A stretch of DNA of 64,000 nt from Streptococcus azizii (GTDB lineage: Bacteria; Bacillota; Bacilli; Lactobacillales; Streptococcaceae). The DNA lies in the NCBI RefSeq assembly GCF_001984715.1, contig NZ_MSPR01000012.1:1-64000 (forward strand). Direction: 5' to 3'. A program made the position numbers and the translations under genes. Shown here piece after piece: positions 35,884 to 44,651 of the stretch (its first letter is position 1; each line of letters opens with the position of its first letter). The notes under the pieces are model-generated. The model was not told the origin of the DNA. It searched no databases and saw nothing but the letters and a program-made list of their open reading frames with translations.

Positions 35884-36269
35884 CTGCTTAGTAAGTCAAC
35901 AGCAGGAAGGTCAACAGGTGCCCAGTCTAATTGATATAATTCTGAAGGAGCTAACCAAGTAGAATCTTGGTGTTCTAACAGGGTCAACTCTCCTGAAAGG
36001 AGTTTGGCTTCATAGGTTTTCATGATGACTGTTCCAAAATCATAGTCATAGGAAGCTTCATTGACGTAATTTAACACCTCAATATCAGCGTTAAATTCTT
36101 CTTTGATTTCACGAACCAATGCTTCCTCAGTTGATTCGCCTAGCTCTACTTTTCCCCCTGGAAATTCCCATAAGCCACCAAGACTTTTTCCTTCAGGACG
36201 TTGAGCGCAGAAATATTTTCCGTCTTTTTTGATTGCAGCTGCAACAACGTTGATTATTTTTTTTGACAT
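35877..36269 (-). CDS. mutT: (Deoxy)nucleoside triphosphate pyrophosphohydrolase, MutT/Nudix family
   Basis: 130 residues. The Nudix box (residues 38-60; GGKVELGESTEEALVREIKEE) matches GX5EX7REUXEEXGU, with FPGGKVELGE typical of MutT proteins that clean the nucleotide pool (8-oxo-dGTP or dCTP derivatives). Start 36269 (SKKIINVVAAAIKK) is chosen for GGAGAG upstream. It faces the PLD-helicase gene; the pairing of these two families recurs in Firmicutes, so its job here may be linked to the helicase rather than general repair. That link is inference. Confidence 0.88.
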   Translation of the reverse strand: MSKKIINVVAAAIKKDGKYFCAQRPEGKSLGGLWEFPGGKVELGESTEEALVREIKEEFNADIEVLNYVNEASYDYDFGTVIMKTYEAKLLSGELTLLEHQDSTWLAPSELYQLDWAPVDLPAVDLLSRK

Positions 36270-36439
36270 AATACTCTCCATTCATTTATTGATATCATAT
36301 CAGAAAAATGAGCATTTTAAAACTAACTTTAAAAAAGATACAGTTTTTGTAGCTAAATTTTATAAAAAAGTTTAAATTGGTATTTTACCACGTACGGCTA
36401 TTCAGAAACAAGGATAGTGGCGTTTAGAAAGGGATTTCG

Positions 36440-37076
36440 ATGTTTAATGGTCATATTTTGGGAGAGATGCGATTGCTAAATGGGTTGACACGTTTCGAGT
36501 TGGCTGAGAAACTACAAGTCAGTGAGTAGGCTATTTGGCAGTTTGAAACGAATCGAGTAACACCCAAAATGAAGCATTTAATGGCTCTGTCACATTTTTT
36601 TCATGTTACGATGGATTATTTTAATGAAGAGGATACCTTGCCTCAATTTGATTTAAGCTGTGTGGCCTTTCGCAATGCGGATTTAGAAACAAAGAAGACG
36701 ATTCGTATTCAGATCGTCTACCTTGAAAAATTACATCAGAGTCTCGATTCAGGCTTTAGAATATAGGGCATACAAGCTAGGCTTGTTAACACCACAGCAA
36801 CATGCGTATTTTTATAGACAGATTTCTAAAAAGGGATATAAAGTGGTTGAACCGTTAGATACGGATATTCCACTGAGGCGCCCAAGCAAAATGAGAAGTA
36901 TGTTAGATGTGATTTTATCTCACAATTTGCTGACCTTATCTGATCTGACGAGGCACCAAAAAGTTTCGACGCTCTACATCAGCAAACTGTTTGGCTTTGA
37001 CGAGCGCTTCTTTGATTCCTATCGGGAGAAAGATGCTGGGTTTGATAATGTGATTCCTCTCTTTTCAAGAAAATGA
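36440..37076 (+). pseudogene. Broken XRE-type regulator with ImmA/IrrE-like C-terminal part
   Basis: The first frame begins MFNGHILGEMRLLNGLTRFEL, an XRE helix-turn-helix. It is cut by TAG at 36527, where the family usually has Gln (VSE-stop-AIWQFETNRVTP). It continues to RIQIVYLEKLHQSL. A frame change near 36730 then joins QALEYRAYKLGLLTPQQ and YFYRQISKKGYKVVEPLDTDIP, typical of the C terminus of XRE/ImmA-IrrE regulators. The middle part with the metallopeptidase HExxH is missing. So there is at least one nonsense change and one internal deletion with frameshift. An independent C-terminal product from 36723 is possible but unlikely. Confidence 0.75.
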
Positions 37077-37090
37077 GATTTACTATATCT

Positions 37091-37120
37091 TAAAAAGCAG
37101 AATTTTTCTCTGCTTTTTTT
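37091..37120 (+). terminator. Terminator after the broken regulator
   Basis: AAAAAGCAGA and TCTGCTTTTT form a 10-bp stem, with the T-run included in the right arm and extended to 37120. Confidence 0.75.
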
Positions 37121-37190
37121 GTCTACTACCAAGACCTTCTGCTATAATAAAGAAAACGGTATCTTTTACATGAGAAAGGGATGGAAGTTG

Positions 37191-37739
37191 ATGACGGCAT
37201 TATCAAAAACGGCAGTAAAAAAGCGCTTGATGGCCTTGGAGAAGGAAGAATTGGTGGAGCTTATCTGTCAACTATATAGTGAAAATAGGGCGGTCAAGGA
37301 CAAGCTGAATGTTTCTTTTCAGGGAGAATCCTATATAGCAGAGTTGGTATCTGATTATTGTCAAAAGATACACAAGGTGATGTTTCCTAACAATATTGGT
37401 CGTGGTGGTGATTATAAAGCAGCAAAGAGGTTGCTGGCTGACTTTAAGGAGCGCTGTACGGATTTAGAAGCGCAAGCGAGAGTCCATCTTCAATTTGCAC
37501 TGGATGGGACTCACTTTACGGAATACGTTGGGGATATGTCGACGGCTTATTATCGAGCAGTCTTGACTTCTTATCAGGTAGCTGTCCATTTTGCAGAGGG
37601 TCAGGGGGATTTCTTTGAGTCCGTGAGACAAGACTTGAAGTATATTTATCAGGCTGGATTTGATATTGGCTGGGGATTTTCAGAAGGAGTAGCGGATATC
37701 TTTGGTCAAATAGCCTGGATGTATGATGATGATGAATGA
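37191..37739 (+). CDS. DUF6155 family protein
   Basis: 182 residues starting TALSKTAVKKRLMALEKEELVELICQLYSENRAVKDKL, which matches the DUF6155 family; the rest is helical with FKERCTDLEAQARVHLQFAL. Function unknown. A TATAAT at 37143-37148 suits a promoter 40 bases upstream. Start 37191 is preferred to upstream ATG codons on similarity grounds. The stop overlaps a start codon of the TOTE primase frame, so the genes are probably one operon, which suggests this protein belongs to the same system. Confidence 0.7.
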   Translation: MTALSKTAVKKRLMALEKEELVELICQLYSENRAVKDKLNVSFQGESYIAELVSDYCQKIHKVMFPNNIGRGGDYKAAKRLLADFKERCTDLEAQARVHLQFALDGTHFTEYVGDMSTAYYRAVLTSYQVAVHFAEGQGDFFESVRQDLKYIYQAGFDIGWGFSEGVADIFGQIAWMYDDDE

Positions 37740-37753
37740 CTCAGGGAGACGTG

Positions 37754-38848
37754 ATGGAACAATTTATCGAGAAATCCTCGGGAAGACTGGTTTGTATAAG
37801 AGATAGGTTTCCTTATTATGGCTATCCGTTACAGTTACTATTGTTAGAATATCAAGATACTGGTGAACTCGTTCTGATTAGTGAAAGGGAACTTCAGAAG
37901 CAGTTTTTGTCAAGACGCTCCCAGCTCACAACTGCTGAAAAATTAAGGATTTACCGTTCATTATTTAGAGGACGGGATGATGTATATGCGAAATCGTATC
38001 AAAATGATGCGGGGAGACTACAGTATTATCCTTCCTATCGTTATGGGTGGAAGCAACTACCACCTGATAGACGTACGTGTGAACCCTTGACCGATGAGAT
38101 TTTAAAGGCTCACTTTAGGGGCGAGGTCAGTATCGGTTTATTTCCGATTTTAATGGATGATACTTGTTGTCTATTAGCGATTGATTTTGATAAGAGAGAC
38201 TGGAAGGAAGCCATCCAGGTGTTGAGACGGGTCTCAGATTCTTATAAGGTAGCGATGCACGTCGAGATTTCTCGTTCAGGAAATGGGGCTCATGTCTGGT
38301 TTTTCTTTGATAGTCCTATATCTTGTCGAGAGGCGCGATTATTTGGTCGAAAATTGCTGGAATTAGCAATGCAGGAGTCACCTAAGTTATCCTTTGACTC
38401 TTTTGACCGTATGTTTCCAAATCAAGATCGTTTGCCAAAGGGAGGTTTTGGCAATCTCATTGCTCTACCGCTGCAAGGGCAGTCTTTTCAAGAGGGAAAA
38501 AGAGTCTTTGTTGATGAACAGTACACTCCTTATGCTGACCAATGGTCATATCTGAAGGAACTGAAACGGGTAAGTTACCAGCAAGTTCAAAAATTAAATA
38601 AGGTGTCTCTAGCGATGTGTGTTGAGCAGGAAGTATTTGAGATACAGTTGGGACGGCTGTTAAGGGTAAAGAAATCAGGCCTCTCCTCTCAACTGCTATT
38701 CTACTTGAAAAGGTTGGCATCATTTTCAAATCCAGAATATTATGTAAAACAAGCGATGAGACAGCCAACGTATCAGACGCCTGAAACGATCTACTTATTT
38801 GAAGAGGATGATTCGTTTCTAACCTTCAAGAAACGTTTCCTAAATTGA
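37754..38848 (+). CDS. TOTE-type archaeo-eukaryotic primase domain protein
   Basis: 364 residues. An N-terminal region (1-110) is followed by an AEP primase core: D144-x-D146 in LLAIDFDKRDW, H180 in SRSGNGAHVWFFF, and D225 in FDRMFPNQDRLPKGGFGNLIALPLQ. These motifs fit the TOTE conflict-system primase family. In that family primase and SF2 helicase usually form one chain; here the helicase is in the next frame. The end KKRFLN-stop overlaps the next start (AAATTGA), and one extra C in CGTTTCCTAAATTG would fuse both frames as KKRFPKLTVIG. The start is chosen for AGGGAGACG upstream. Confidence 0.8.
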   Translation: MEQFIEKSSGRLVCIRDRFPYYGYPLQLLLLEYQDTGELVLISERELQKQFLSRRSQLTTAEKLRIYRSLFRGRDDVYAKSYQNDAGRLQYYPSYRYGWKQLPPDRRTCEPLTDEILKAHFRGEVSIGLFPILMDDTCCLLAIDFDKRDWKEAIQVLRRVSDSYKVAMHVEISRSGNGAHVWFFFDSPISCREARLFGRKLLELAMQESPKLSFDSFDRMFPNQDRLPKGGFGNLIALPLQGQSFQEGKRVFVDEQYTPYADQWSYLKELKRVSYQQVQKLNKVSLAMCVEQEVFEIQLGRLLRVKKSGLSSQLLFYLKRLASFSNPEYYVKQAMRQPTYQTPETIYLFEEDDSFLTFKKRFLN

Positions 38849-40446
38849 CTGTTATTGGCAGGGAAGAACGAGGAAATGCGATTAGAGTATCTTTCAGAGG
38901 AGAACTACGGTTTGAACAAGAATTAGCCCTGATAGATATGCTATCTGCGGATAATGGTGTCCTCTGTGCTGGGACTGGATTTGGGAAGACTGTTCTAGGA
39001 GCGGCTCTTATTGCTGAGCGCAAAAAAAGGACATTGATCGTCGTTCATAATCGGCAATTATTAGACCAATGGTTGGAGCGCTTGTCCCAGTTCCTGACAT
39101 TTGAAGAGGAGGAAGCTATTCGCTATACGCCTTCTGGTCGAGAAAAAGTGATTGGGCATATTGGTCAACTAACAGGTATTAAAAAGTGGCAAACAAAATT
39201 GGTGGATGTTGCCATGATTCAATCACTGATGACCATGGAAAATTGTGAAGATGTATTATCGGATTATGATGTGATGATAGTAGACGAGTGCCACCATGTG
39301 ACGGCTACTATGTTTGAAAAAGTAGTTGCTAGTTTTGCGGGCACTTATCTTTATGGCTTAACGGCAACTCCTGAACGTAAAAATGGTCACGAACCGATTC
39401 TTTTTCAACGTATTGGTCCTATTTTGCATACAGCTAGTGAAGAGCAAGTGATGTTTGAAAAGCGCTTAGCACTTCGGTTTACAGATTTTGGTCAATATGA
39501 TGTCCAAGACAAGAGGAGTAGTAACTTTGTAGAGTTATGTGATAGATTAGCAAAATCTTCTTCCAGGAATCACATGATTGTGCAAGATATTGTGGAGGCC
39601 TACCAACAAAAACGCCATATCTTAGTGTTAACCAATCGGATAGGTCATCTGGAAATAATTGAAAAAAGGCTGAAAGAAGCACAGCTATCGTCTGTTTTTA
39701 TCATGAGTGGTCAAACAAAAGTCAAAGACAAGCAAGAAATCCTTTCACAAATCGAGCAGTTAGGACATCAAGAACCTTTTGTTCTGTTATCCATTGGAAA
39801 GTATGTGGGAGAGGGATTTGACTTGCCTAAGTTGGATACGCTAGTTTTAGCGAGTCCTCTATCATGGAAGAATAACTTGATCCAGTATGCAGGTCGCATA
39901 CACCGCCCTTATCATGAAAAGGGGTTAGTAATGATCTATGATTATGTTGATATCCATGTTCCATATTTGGAAAGGATGTTCCACAAGCGTCAGGTAGCAT
40001 ATCGAAAGATGAACTATGTCATGAGTTCACAATTAGCGAACCAGAGTATTTTTGATACGGCATCTTATGAGACAGCTTTTATCAAGGACTTGGAGACTGT
40101 AGAAACACTAAGAATTTCGATTTCAACTGCTCATGGTTTGCATGTACAACAGTTGCTAGGATTGGCGAAGGGAGCTAGCCTAGAGATTTATATGTCAAAG
40201 GATGACAGAAATCAAACAATCTTACAACAATTAGCGACGACATCAATCATTGTACATGAGGTGGATGAACCACTTCCCAATTTTATATTGATGGATGATT
40301 GTATTGTTTGGTTTGGTAAATTGCCACTAGTAAGTCAGCAATCTGATAAGGAGGAGTCTCTACTTCTCCGAATGGAAAGCGAAAACTTGGTTCAAGAATT
40401 TCGAGAAATTATTGGGAGAAGAAGTGATGAAGCTATGAAAGAATGA
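38845..40446 (+). CDS. Superfamily 2 helicase, companion of the TOTE primase
   Basis: 533 residues. Walker A is GTGFGKT (43-49), motif II DECHH (in MIVDECHHVTATMFEKV), motif III TATPERKNG, and motif VI QYAGRIHRPYHEKG. The start is TTG overlapping the primase stop, with no independent ribosome site, so it is coupled to or split from the primase. The order primase-helicase is that of TOTE conflict-system proteins, which are thought to act against invading nucleic acid. A separate nuclease subunit is not evident. Confidence 0.82.
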   Translation: MTVIGREERGNAIRVSFRGELRFEQELALIDMLSADNGVLCAGTGFGKTVLGAALIAERKKRTLIVVHNRQLLDQWLERLSQFLTFEEEEAIRYTPSGREKVIGHIGQLTGIKKWQTKLVDVAMIQSLMTMENCEDVLSDYDVMIVDECHHVTATMFEKVVASFAGTYLYGLTATPERKNGHEPILFQRIGPILHTASEEQVMFEKRLALRFTDFGQYDVQDKRSSNFVELCDRLAKSSSRNHMIVQDIVEAYQQKRHILVLTNRIGHLEIIEKRLKEAQLSSVFIMSGQTKVKDKQEILSQIEQLGHQEPFVLLSIGKYVGEGFDLPKLDTLVLASPLSWKNNLIQYAGRIHRPYHEKGLVMIYDYVDIHVPYLERMFHKRQVAYRKMNYVMSSQLANQSIFDTASYETAFIKDLETVETLRISISTAHGLHVQQLLGLAKGASLEIYMSKDDRNQTILQQLATTSIIVHEVDEPLPNFILMDDCIVWFGKLPLVSQQSDKEESLLLRMESENLVQEFREIIGRRSDEAMKE

Positions 40447-40562
40447 TTCTAATTGGCGCGGTTAAATAGAGGGTCAAATAAATGGAAACAGGTATAATGG
40501 AGTTCATAGATGGGCAAGGGCTCTCTATTCTTCGCGCGGTTGAGTTTCTTTTGAAATTTTGT

Positions 40563-40613
40563 TATACTGGGTACCAATAGAATCGAAAAAAGTGCTATCT
40601 AGTGCTTTTTTCT
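40563..40613 (+). promoter_or_regulatory. Promoter and terminator-like attenuator before the ABC exporter genes
   Basis: TATACT (40563-40568) is a -10 preceded by TTGT. Eighteen bases on, AAAAAAGTGC/GTGCTTTTTT (40586-40611) forms a hairpin with two wobble pairs ending in a T-run, only about 20 bases before the start codon. The transcript would meet this structure at once, so it could act as an attenuator. A terminator-like leader is known to limit patA expression in pneumococci; the similarity here is by analogy. Confidence 0.6.
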
Positions 40614-40631
40614 TGTTGAGAAGGAGGAGAA

Positions 40632-42368
40632 ATGAACTATATTTGGTCTTATTTGAAAAAATATCCCAAGTGGTTGGTCTTGGATTTGTTCGGAGCCATC
40701 TTTTTTGTGGTTGTCAACCTTGGTCTACCAACTGTTCTGGCTCGGATGATTGATGAAGGTGTCAATAATGGGGATACAGAACGGCTGTATTTCTGGGCTT
40801 TGGTCATGCTTGTGGTCATTGTTCTGGGGACCTTGGGGCGGATTGTCCTATCCTATGCGGCTAGTAAATTGACGACTAGCATGGTCAGAGATATGCGAAA
40901 TGACCTCTATACTAAGTTGCAGGAATATTCGCATCATGAGTATGAACAAATCGGGGTGTCCTCCTTGGTGACACGGATGACGAGCGATGCTTTTGTTTTG
41001 ATGCAGTTTGCAGAGCAGCTATTGAAATTGGGGGTCATTACTCCGTTGATGATGGTTTCAAGTGTCATGATGATTTTCTTGACGAGTCCCTCTATGGCTT
41101 GGATTGTAGCTTTTGCGATGCCTTTTTTAGCTATGGTTGTCTGGTATGTGGCGGTAAAGACTCGCCCCTTATCTGAGCAGCAACAGAAAACCCTAGATAA
41201 AATCAACCAGTATGCACGAGAAAATTTGACAGGCTTGCGGGTGATCCGTGCCTTTGCTCGGGAGGAATTTCAGGAAGAACGGTTTGCGGAGCAAAATGAC
41301 CTCTACGCACAAAATTCCAACCGTCTCTTTAAGTTAACGGGGCTGACGGAACCCTTGTTTGTTCAAATTATCATCGCTATGATCGTCTCCATTGTCTGGT
41401 TCTCTCTAGCGCCTCTGGGACAAGGTGACCTGCAGATTGGGGACTTGGTGGCTTTTATTGAGTATAGTTTCCATGCTCTTTTATTCTTTCTGCTCCTGTC
41501 TAACCTCTTTACCATGTATCCTCGGACGGCGGTTTCAAGTGAGCGCTTGAAAGAAGTCATGGCGATGCCGATTTCCATCAATCCCAATGAGGATGGGATT
41601 ACAGAGACAGAGACCAAGGGATACTTGGAGTTTGATAATGTCACCTTTGCCTATCCGGGAGAGACGGAAAGTCCAGTCTTGCATAACATCTCTTTTCGGG
41701 CAAAACCGGGAGAAACGATCGCCTTTATCGGTTCAACCGGTTCGGGGAAGTCTTCTCTGGTCCAGTTGATTCCGCGTTTCTATGATGTCACCCTCGGGAG
41801 AATCTTAGTGGATGGTGTGGATGTGCGGTCCTATAATCTCAAGGCTCTCCGCCAGAAGATTGGTTTTATTCCGCAAAAGGCGCTTCTCTTTACTGGGACG
41901 ATTGCAGAAAATCTCCGTTACGGAAAAGAAGATGCCAGCCATGAGGAACTCCATCAGGCGGCAGATGTAGCGCAGGCACGTGAGTTTATTGAAAGCAAGG
42001 AAGAACAGTTTGAAACCCACCTAGCAGAAGGCGGGAGCAACCTATCGGGTGGGCAAAAGCAACGGCTGTCTATTGCCCGTGCGGTGGTCAAAGAGCCAGA
42101 TATTTATATCTTCGATGATTCTTTTTCAGCCTTGGACTATAAGACCGATGCTATTTTGCGCCGCCGTTTGAAAGATGTGACGGAAAAAGCGACTGTTCTC
42201 ATCGTCGCTCAGCGTGTGGGAACGATTATGGATGCAGACCAGATTATCGTATTGGATAAGGGAGAAATCATCGGTCGCGGTACGCACGAGGAGCTGATGG
42301 AGAGCAATGACATCTACCGAGAAATTGCAAATTCTCAGCTCAATAGTCAGTCGCTGACAGAAGAATAG
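40632..42368 (+). CDS. Heterodimeric ABC exporter subunit A (PatA/LmrA-like)
   Basis: 578 residues: six membrane helices (1-310) and a nucleotide-binding domain. Walker A is GSTGSGKSS and the signature LSGGQKQR is intact, but the Walker B end reads IYIFDDSFSALD with Asp where the catalytic Glu is usual. This is typical of the subunit that completes the working ATP site of asymmetric exporters. Its partner follows eight bases later. Such pairs (PatAB, SatAB, BmrCD) export drugs, e.g. fluoroquinolones, but substrates cannot be read from sequence. AAGGAGGAGA precedes the ATG. Confidence 0.9.
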   Translation: MNYIWSYLKKYPKWLVLDLFGAIFFVVVNLGLPTVLARMIDEGVNNGDTERLYFWALVMLVVIVLGTLGRIVLSYAASKLTTSMVRDMRNDLYTKLQEYSHHEYEQIGVSSLVTRMTSDAFVLMQFAEQLLKLGVITPLMMVSSVMMIFLTSPSMAWIVAFAMPFLAMVVWYVAVKTRPLSEQQQKTLDKINQYARENLTGLRVIRAFAREEFQEERFAEQNDLYAQNSNRLFKLTGLTEPLFVQIIIAMIVSIVWFSLAPLGQGDLQIGDLVAFIEYSFHALLFFLLLSNLFTMYPRTAVSSERLKEVMAMPISINPNEDGITETETKGYLEFDNVTFAYPGETESPVLHNISFRAKPGETIAFIGSTGSGKSSLVQLIPRFYDVTLGRILVDGVDVRSYNLKALRQKIGFIPQKALLFTGTIAENLRYGKEDASHEELHQAADVAQAREFIESKEEQFETHLAEGGSNLSGGQKQRLSIARAVVKEPDIYIFDDSFSALDYKTDAILRRRLKDVTEKATVLIVAQRVGTIMDADQIIVLDKGEIIGRGTHEELMESNDIYREIANSQLNSQSLTEE

Positions 42369-42376
42369 GGGGAAGC

Positions 42377-44155
42377 ATGAAAAAATCATCTCATTTTACT
42401 CGTTTATGGAGCTATCTGAAAGTGTATAGACTGTCTCTTTTCACGGCGATTTTCCTCAAGATTCTCAGTGTCGTGATGAGCGTCTTGGAACCCTTTGTGC
42501 TAGGGCTTGCCATTACAGAGTTGACTAGCAATCTCATCGATATGGCTCGGGGTGTGTCAGGCGCTGGTATCAATGTCACCTATATTTTCTGGATTTTGCT
42601 CCTTTATTGTATCAGAGCCCTCTTTTATGAAATCGGGGCTTACTACTCCAATTATTTTATGACCAATGCTGTCCAGCAGACAGTCGCAGACATGCGCAAT
42701 GACCTAAGTCGAAAAATCAATCGTATCTCTGTATCTTATTTTGATCAGCAGCAATTTGGTGATGTTTTGGGGCGCTTCACCAGCGATGTGGAGACGGTGT
42801 CTAGTGCCCTCCAGCAAAGTGTGCTTCAGTTAGTAAATGCTGTTTTTACAATTTTCCTCGTGGTTGTTATGATGCTCTTTTTAAATGTCAAATTGGCAGT
42901 GCTAGTAATAATGAGTATTCCCTTGACCTATTTTGGAGCTCAGTTTATTCTCAAAAAATCACAGCCTTATTTCAAGGAACAGGCGGCTATTTTGGGGCGG
43001 CTCAATGGCTTTGTGCAGGAGAGCCTATCAGGTTTCAATGTTCTGAAACTGTATGGACGCGAAGAAGCATCGACAGAAGATTTTCAAGAAATCACAGATA
43101 CCTTGCAAACGGTTGGTTTTAAGGCGAGTTTTATCTCAGGTTTGATGATGCCGATTTTGCATATGGTGTCGGATGTGACCTACTTGCTTGTCGCTGTTGT
43201 CGGTGGTTTACAGGTTATCGTAGGACGCTTGACCATAGGAAATATGCAGGCTTTTGTCCAATATGTATGGCAGGTCAGCCAACCGATTCAAACCCTGACC
43301 CAGTTGGCGGGGCCCTTGCAGAGTGCCCAATCGTCGCTGGAACGTATTTTCCAAGTCTTGGATGAAGCAGATGAACCAATGGATGTGATAGCCCATCTGG
43401 AGCATGATTTGACAGGTCAAGTCAGCTTCCAGCAGGTAGATTTCCAGTATGTGGACAAGAAGCCCTTGATTCGGGATTTTAATCTGGAAGTTGAACCAGG
43501 GGAGATGGTCGCGATTGTCGGACCAACGGGAGCTGGAAAGACTACTCTTATTAACCTCTTGATGCGCTTTTACGATGTGACGAGGGGAGCGATTATGGTG
43601 GATGGGCATGATATTCGTCATCTATCTCGTCAGGAATACCGCCAGCAATTCGGGATGGTTCTGCAAGATGCTTGGCTCTATGAGGGAACGATTAAGGAAA
43701 ATCTCCGTTTTGGAAATTTACAGGCGACAGATGAGGAAATCGTTGCCGCAGCCAAGGCCGCAAATGTCGACCATTTCATTCGGACCTTGCCGGGTGGCTA
43801 CAACATGGAGATGAACCAAGAATCGAGCAACATTTCGCTCGGTCAAAAACAACTCCTGACGATTGCACGAGCGCTCCTAGCAGATCCGAAAATTCTGATT
43901 TTGGATGAGGCGACGAGCTCGGTTGATACTCGGTTGGAACTCTTGATTCAAAAAGCGATGAAGAATTTGATGAAGGGTCGGACCAGCTTTGTCATTGCTC
44001 ACCGCCTATCCACGATTCAAGAAGCGGATAAGATTTTGGTCTTGAAAGAGGGGCAAATTATCGAGCAAGGAACTCATCAGAGCCTCCTAGCTGCGAAAGG
44101 TTTTTACTACGACCTCTACAACAGTCAATTCGCAAACAAGGAAGCAAACGCGTAA
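42377..44155 (+). CDS. Heterodimeric ABC exporter subunit B (PatB/LmrA-like)
   Basis: 592 residues with six membrane helices and a nucleotide-binding domain. Walker A is GPTGAGKTT and Walker B ILILDEATSSVD has the catalytic Glu, but the signature is degenerate (NISLGQKQ instead of LSGGQ). Together with subunit A this leaves one canonical and one degenerate ATP site, the hallmark of heterodimeric exporters. GGGGGAAGC precedes the ATG. A terminator follows directly. Confidence 0.9.
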   Translation: MKKSSHFTRLWSYLKVYRLSLFTAIFLKILSVVMSVLEPFVLGLAITELTSNLIDMARGVSGAGINVTYIFWILLLYCIRALFYEIGAYYSNYFMTNAVQQTVADMRNDLSRKINRISVSYFDQQQFGDVLGRFTSDVETVSSALQQSVLQLVNAVFTIFLVVVMMLFLNVKLAVLVIMSIPLTYFGAQFILKKSQPYFKEQAAILGRLNGFVQESLSGFNVLKLYGREEASTEDFQEITDTLQTVGFKASFISGLMMPILHMVSDVTYLLVAVVGGLQVIVGRLTIGNMQAFVQYVWQVSQPIQTLTQLAGPLQSAQSSLERIFQVLDEADEPMDVIAHLEHDLTGQVSFQQVDFQYVDKKPLIRDFNLEVEPGEMVAIVGPTGAGKTTLINLLMRFYDVTRGAIMVDGHDIRHLSRQEYRQQFGMVLQDAWLYEGTIKENLRFGNLQATDEEIVAAAKAANVDHFIRTLPGGYNMEMNQESSNISLGQKQLLTIARALLADPKILILDEATSSVDTRLELLIQKAMKNLMKGRTSFVIAHRLSTIQEADKILVLKEGQIIEQGTHQSLLAAKGFYYDLYNSQFANKEANA

Positions 44156-44179
44156 AAAGAGCCAATCGGCTCTTTTTAT
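44155..44179 (+). terminator. Terminator of the ABC exporter operon
   Basis: AAAAAGAGCC and GGCTCTTTTT form a 10-bp stem around AATC, directly after the stop codon of subunit B. Confidence 0.85.
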
Positions 44180-44202
44180 CGTCTGTACATAAGATACGAG
44201 AG

Positions 44203-44430
44203 TGTTTGACACGAGTTTCACTCGCTTTATTTCCCACCTTCAACAGTCTATTTCTAGACTGTTTGACACGAGTTTCACTCGTTCTATTTCTCCCCTTCAA
44301 CAGTCTATTCCTAGACTGTTTGACACGAGTTTCACTCGTTTTATTTCTCCCCTTCAACAGTTTATTCCTAGACTGTTTGACACGAGTTTCACTCGTTCTA
44401 TTTCCAACCTTCAACAGTCTATTCCTAGAC
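44203..44430 (+). repeat. 57-bp tandem repeat, four units
   Basis: Units begin at 44203, 44260, 44317 and 44374 with TGTTTGACACGAGTTTCACT and end TTCAACAGTCTATTCCTAGAC. Across each unit junction CAACAGTCTA and TAGACTGTT can pair, so the array is a row of hairpins. A single further unit is at about 46029-46100. The period is a multiple of three and the array stays open in several frames, but no start site or homology supports coding. Confidence 0.85.
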
Positions 44431-44453
44431 TGTTGAAGCGAGCAAAGCAAAAA

Positions 44454-44540
44454 TGGGATTGAAACAGTTCGGTGAACTGTTTCAACGGTCACCTAAAAAC
44501 AAGAAAGTGACCACAGAAGCCCGAGCTAGAAAATGAGAAA
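44454..44540 (-). repeat. Inverted copy of the cassette block at 46160-46260 and 46405-46500
   Basis: TTGAAACAGTTCGGTGAACTG, a GGTCACC...GGTGACC-type hairpin (CACCTAAAAACAAGAAAGTG) and ACCACAGAAGCCCGAGCTAG are the reverse complement of two blocks on the far side of the DUF218 gene. The two sides thus form inverted repeats around that gene. Confidence 0.75.
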
Positions 44541-44651
44541 TTTGACAAAGAAACGCATATTTTGACAAGTATCTAGATAGATGAAACGCTACAATCAAAG
44601 ATAGAATAAATGTTCCGGAGGGAAGGTGGTTTTCACAGTCTGTAAGATACA

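Noticed and set aside
38845..40446. A helicase gene independent of the primase
   Set aside because: The TTG start overlaps the primase stop and has no ribosome site of its own, and the family normally joins both domains. It is treated as part of one system.
44058..44492. Long open frames across the 57-bp tandem repeat on both strands
   Set aside because: The period is a multiple of three, so several frames stay open by chance and give repetitive peptides. No start signal or family match is present, and the array matches non-coding repeat units elsewhere.
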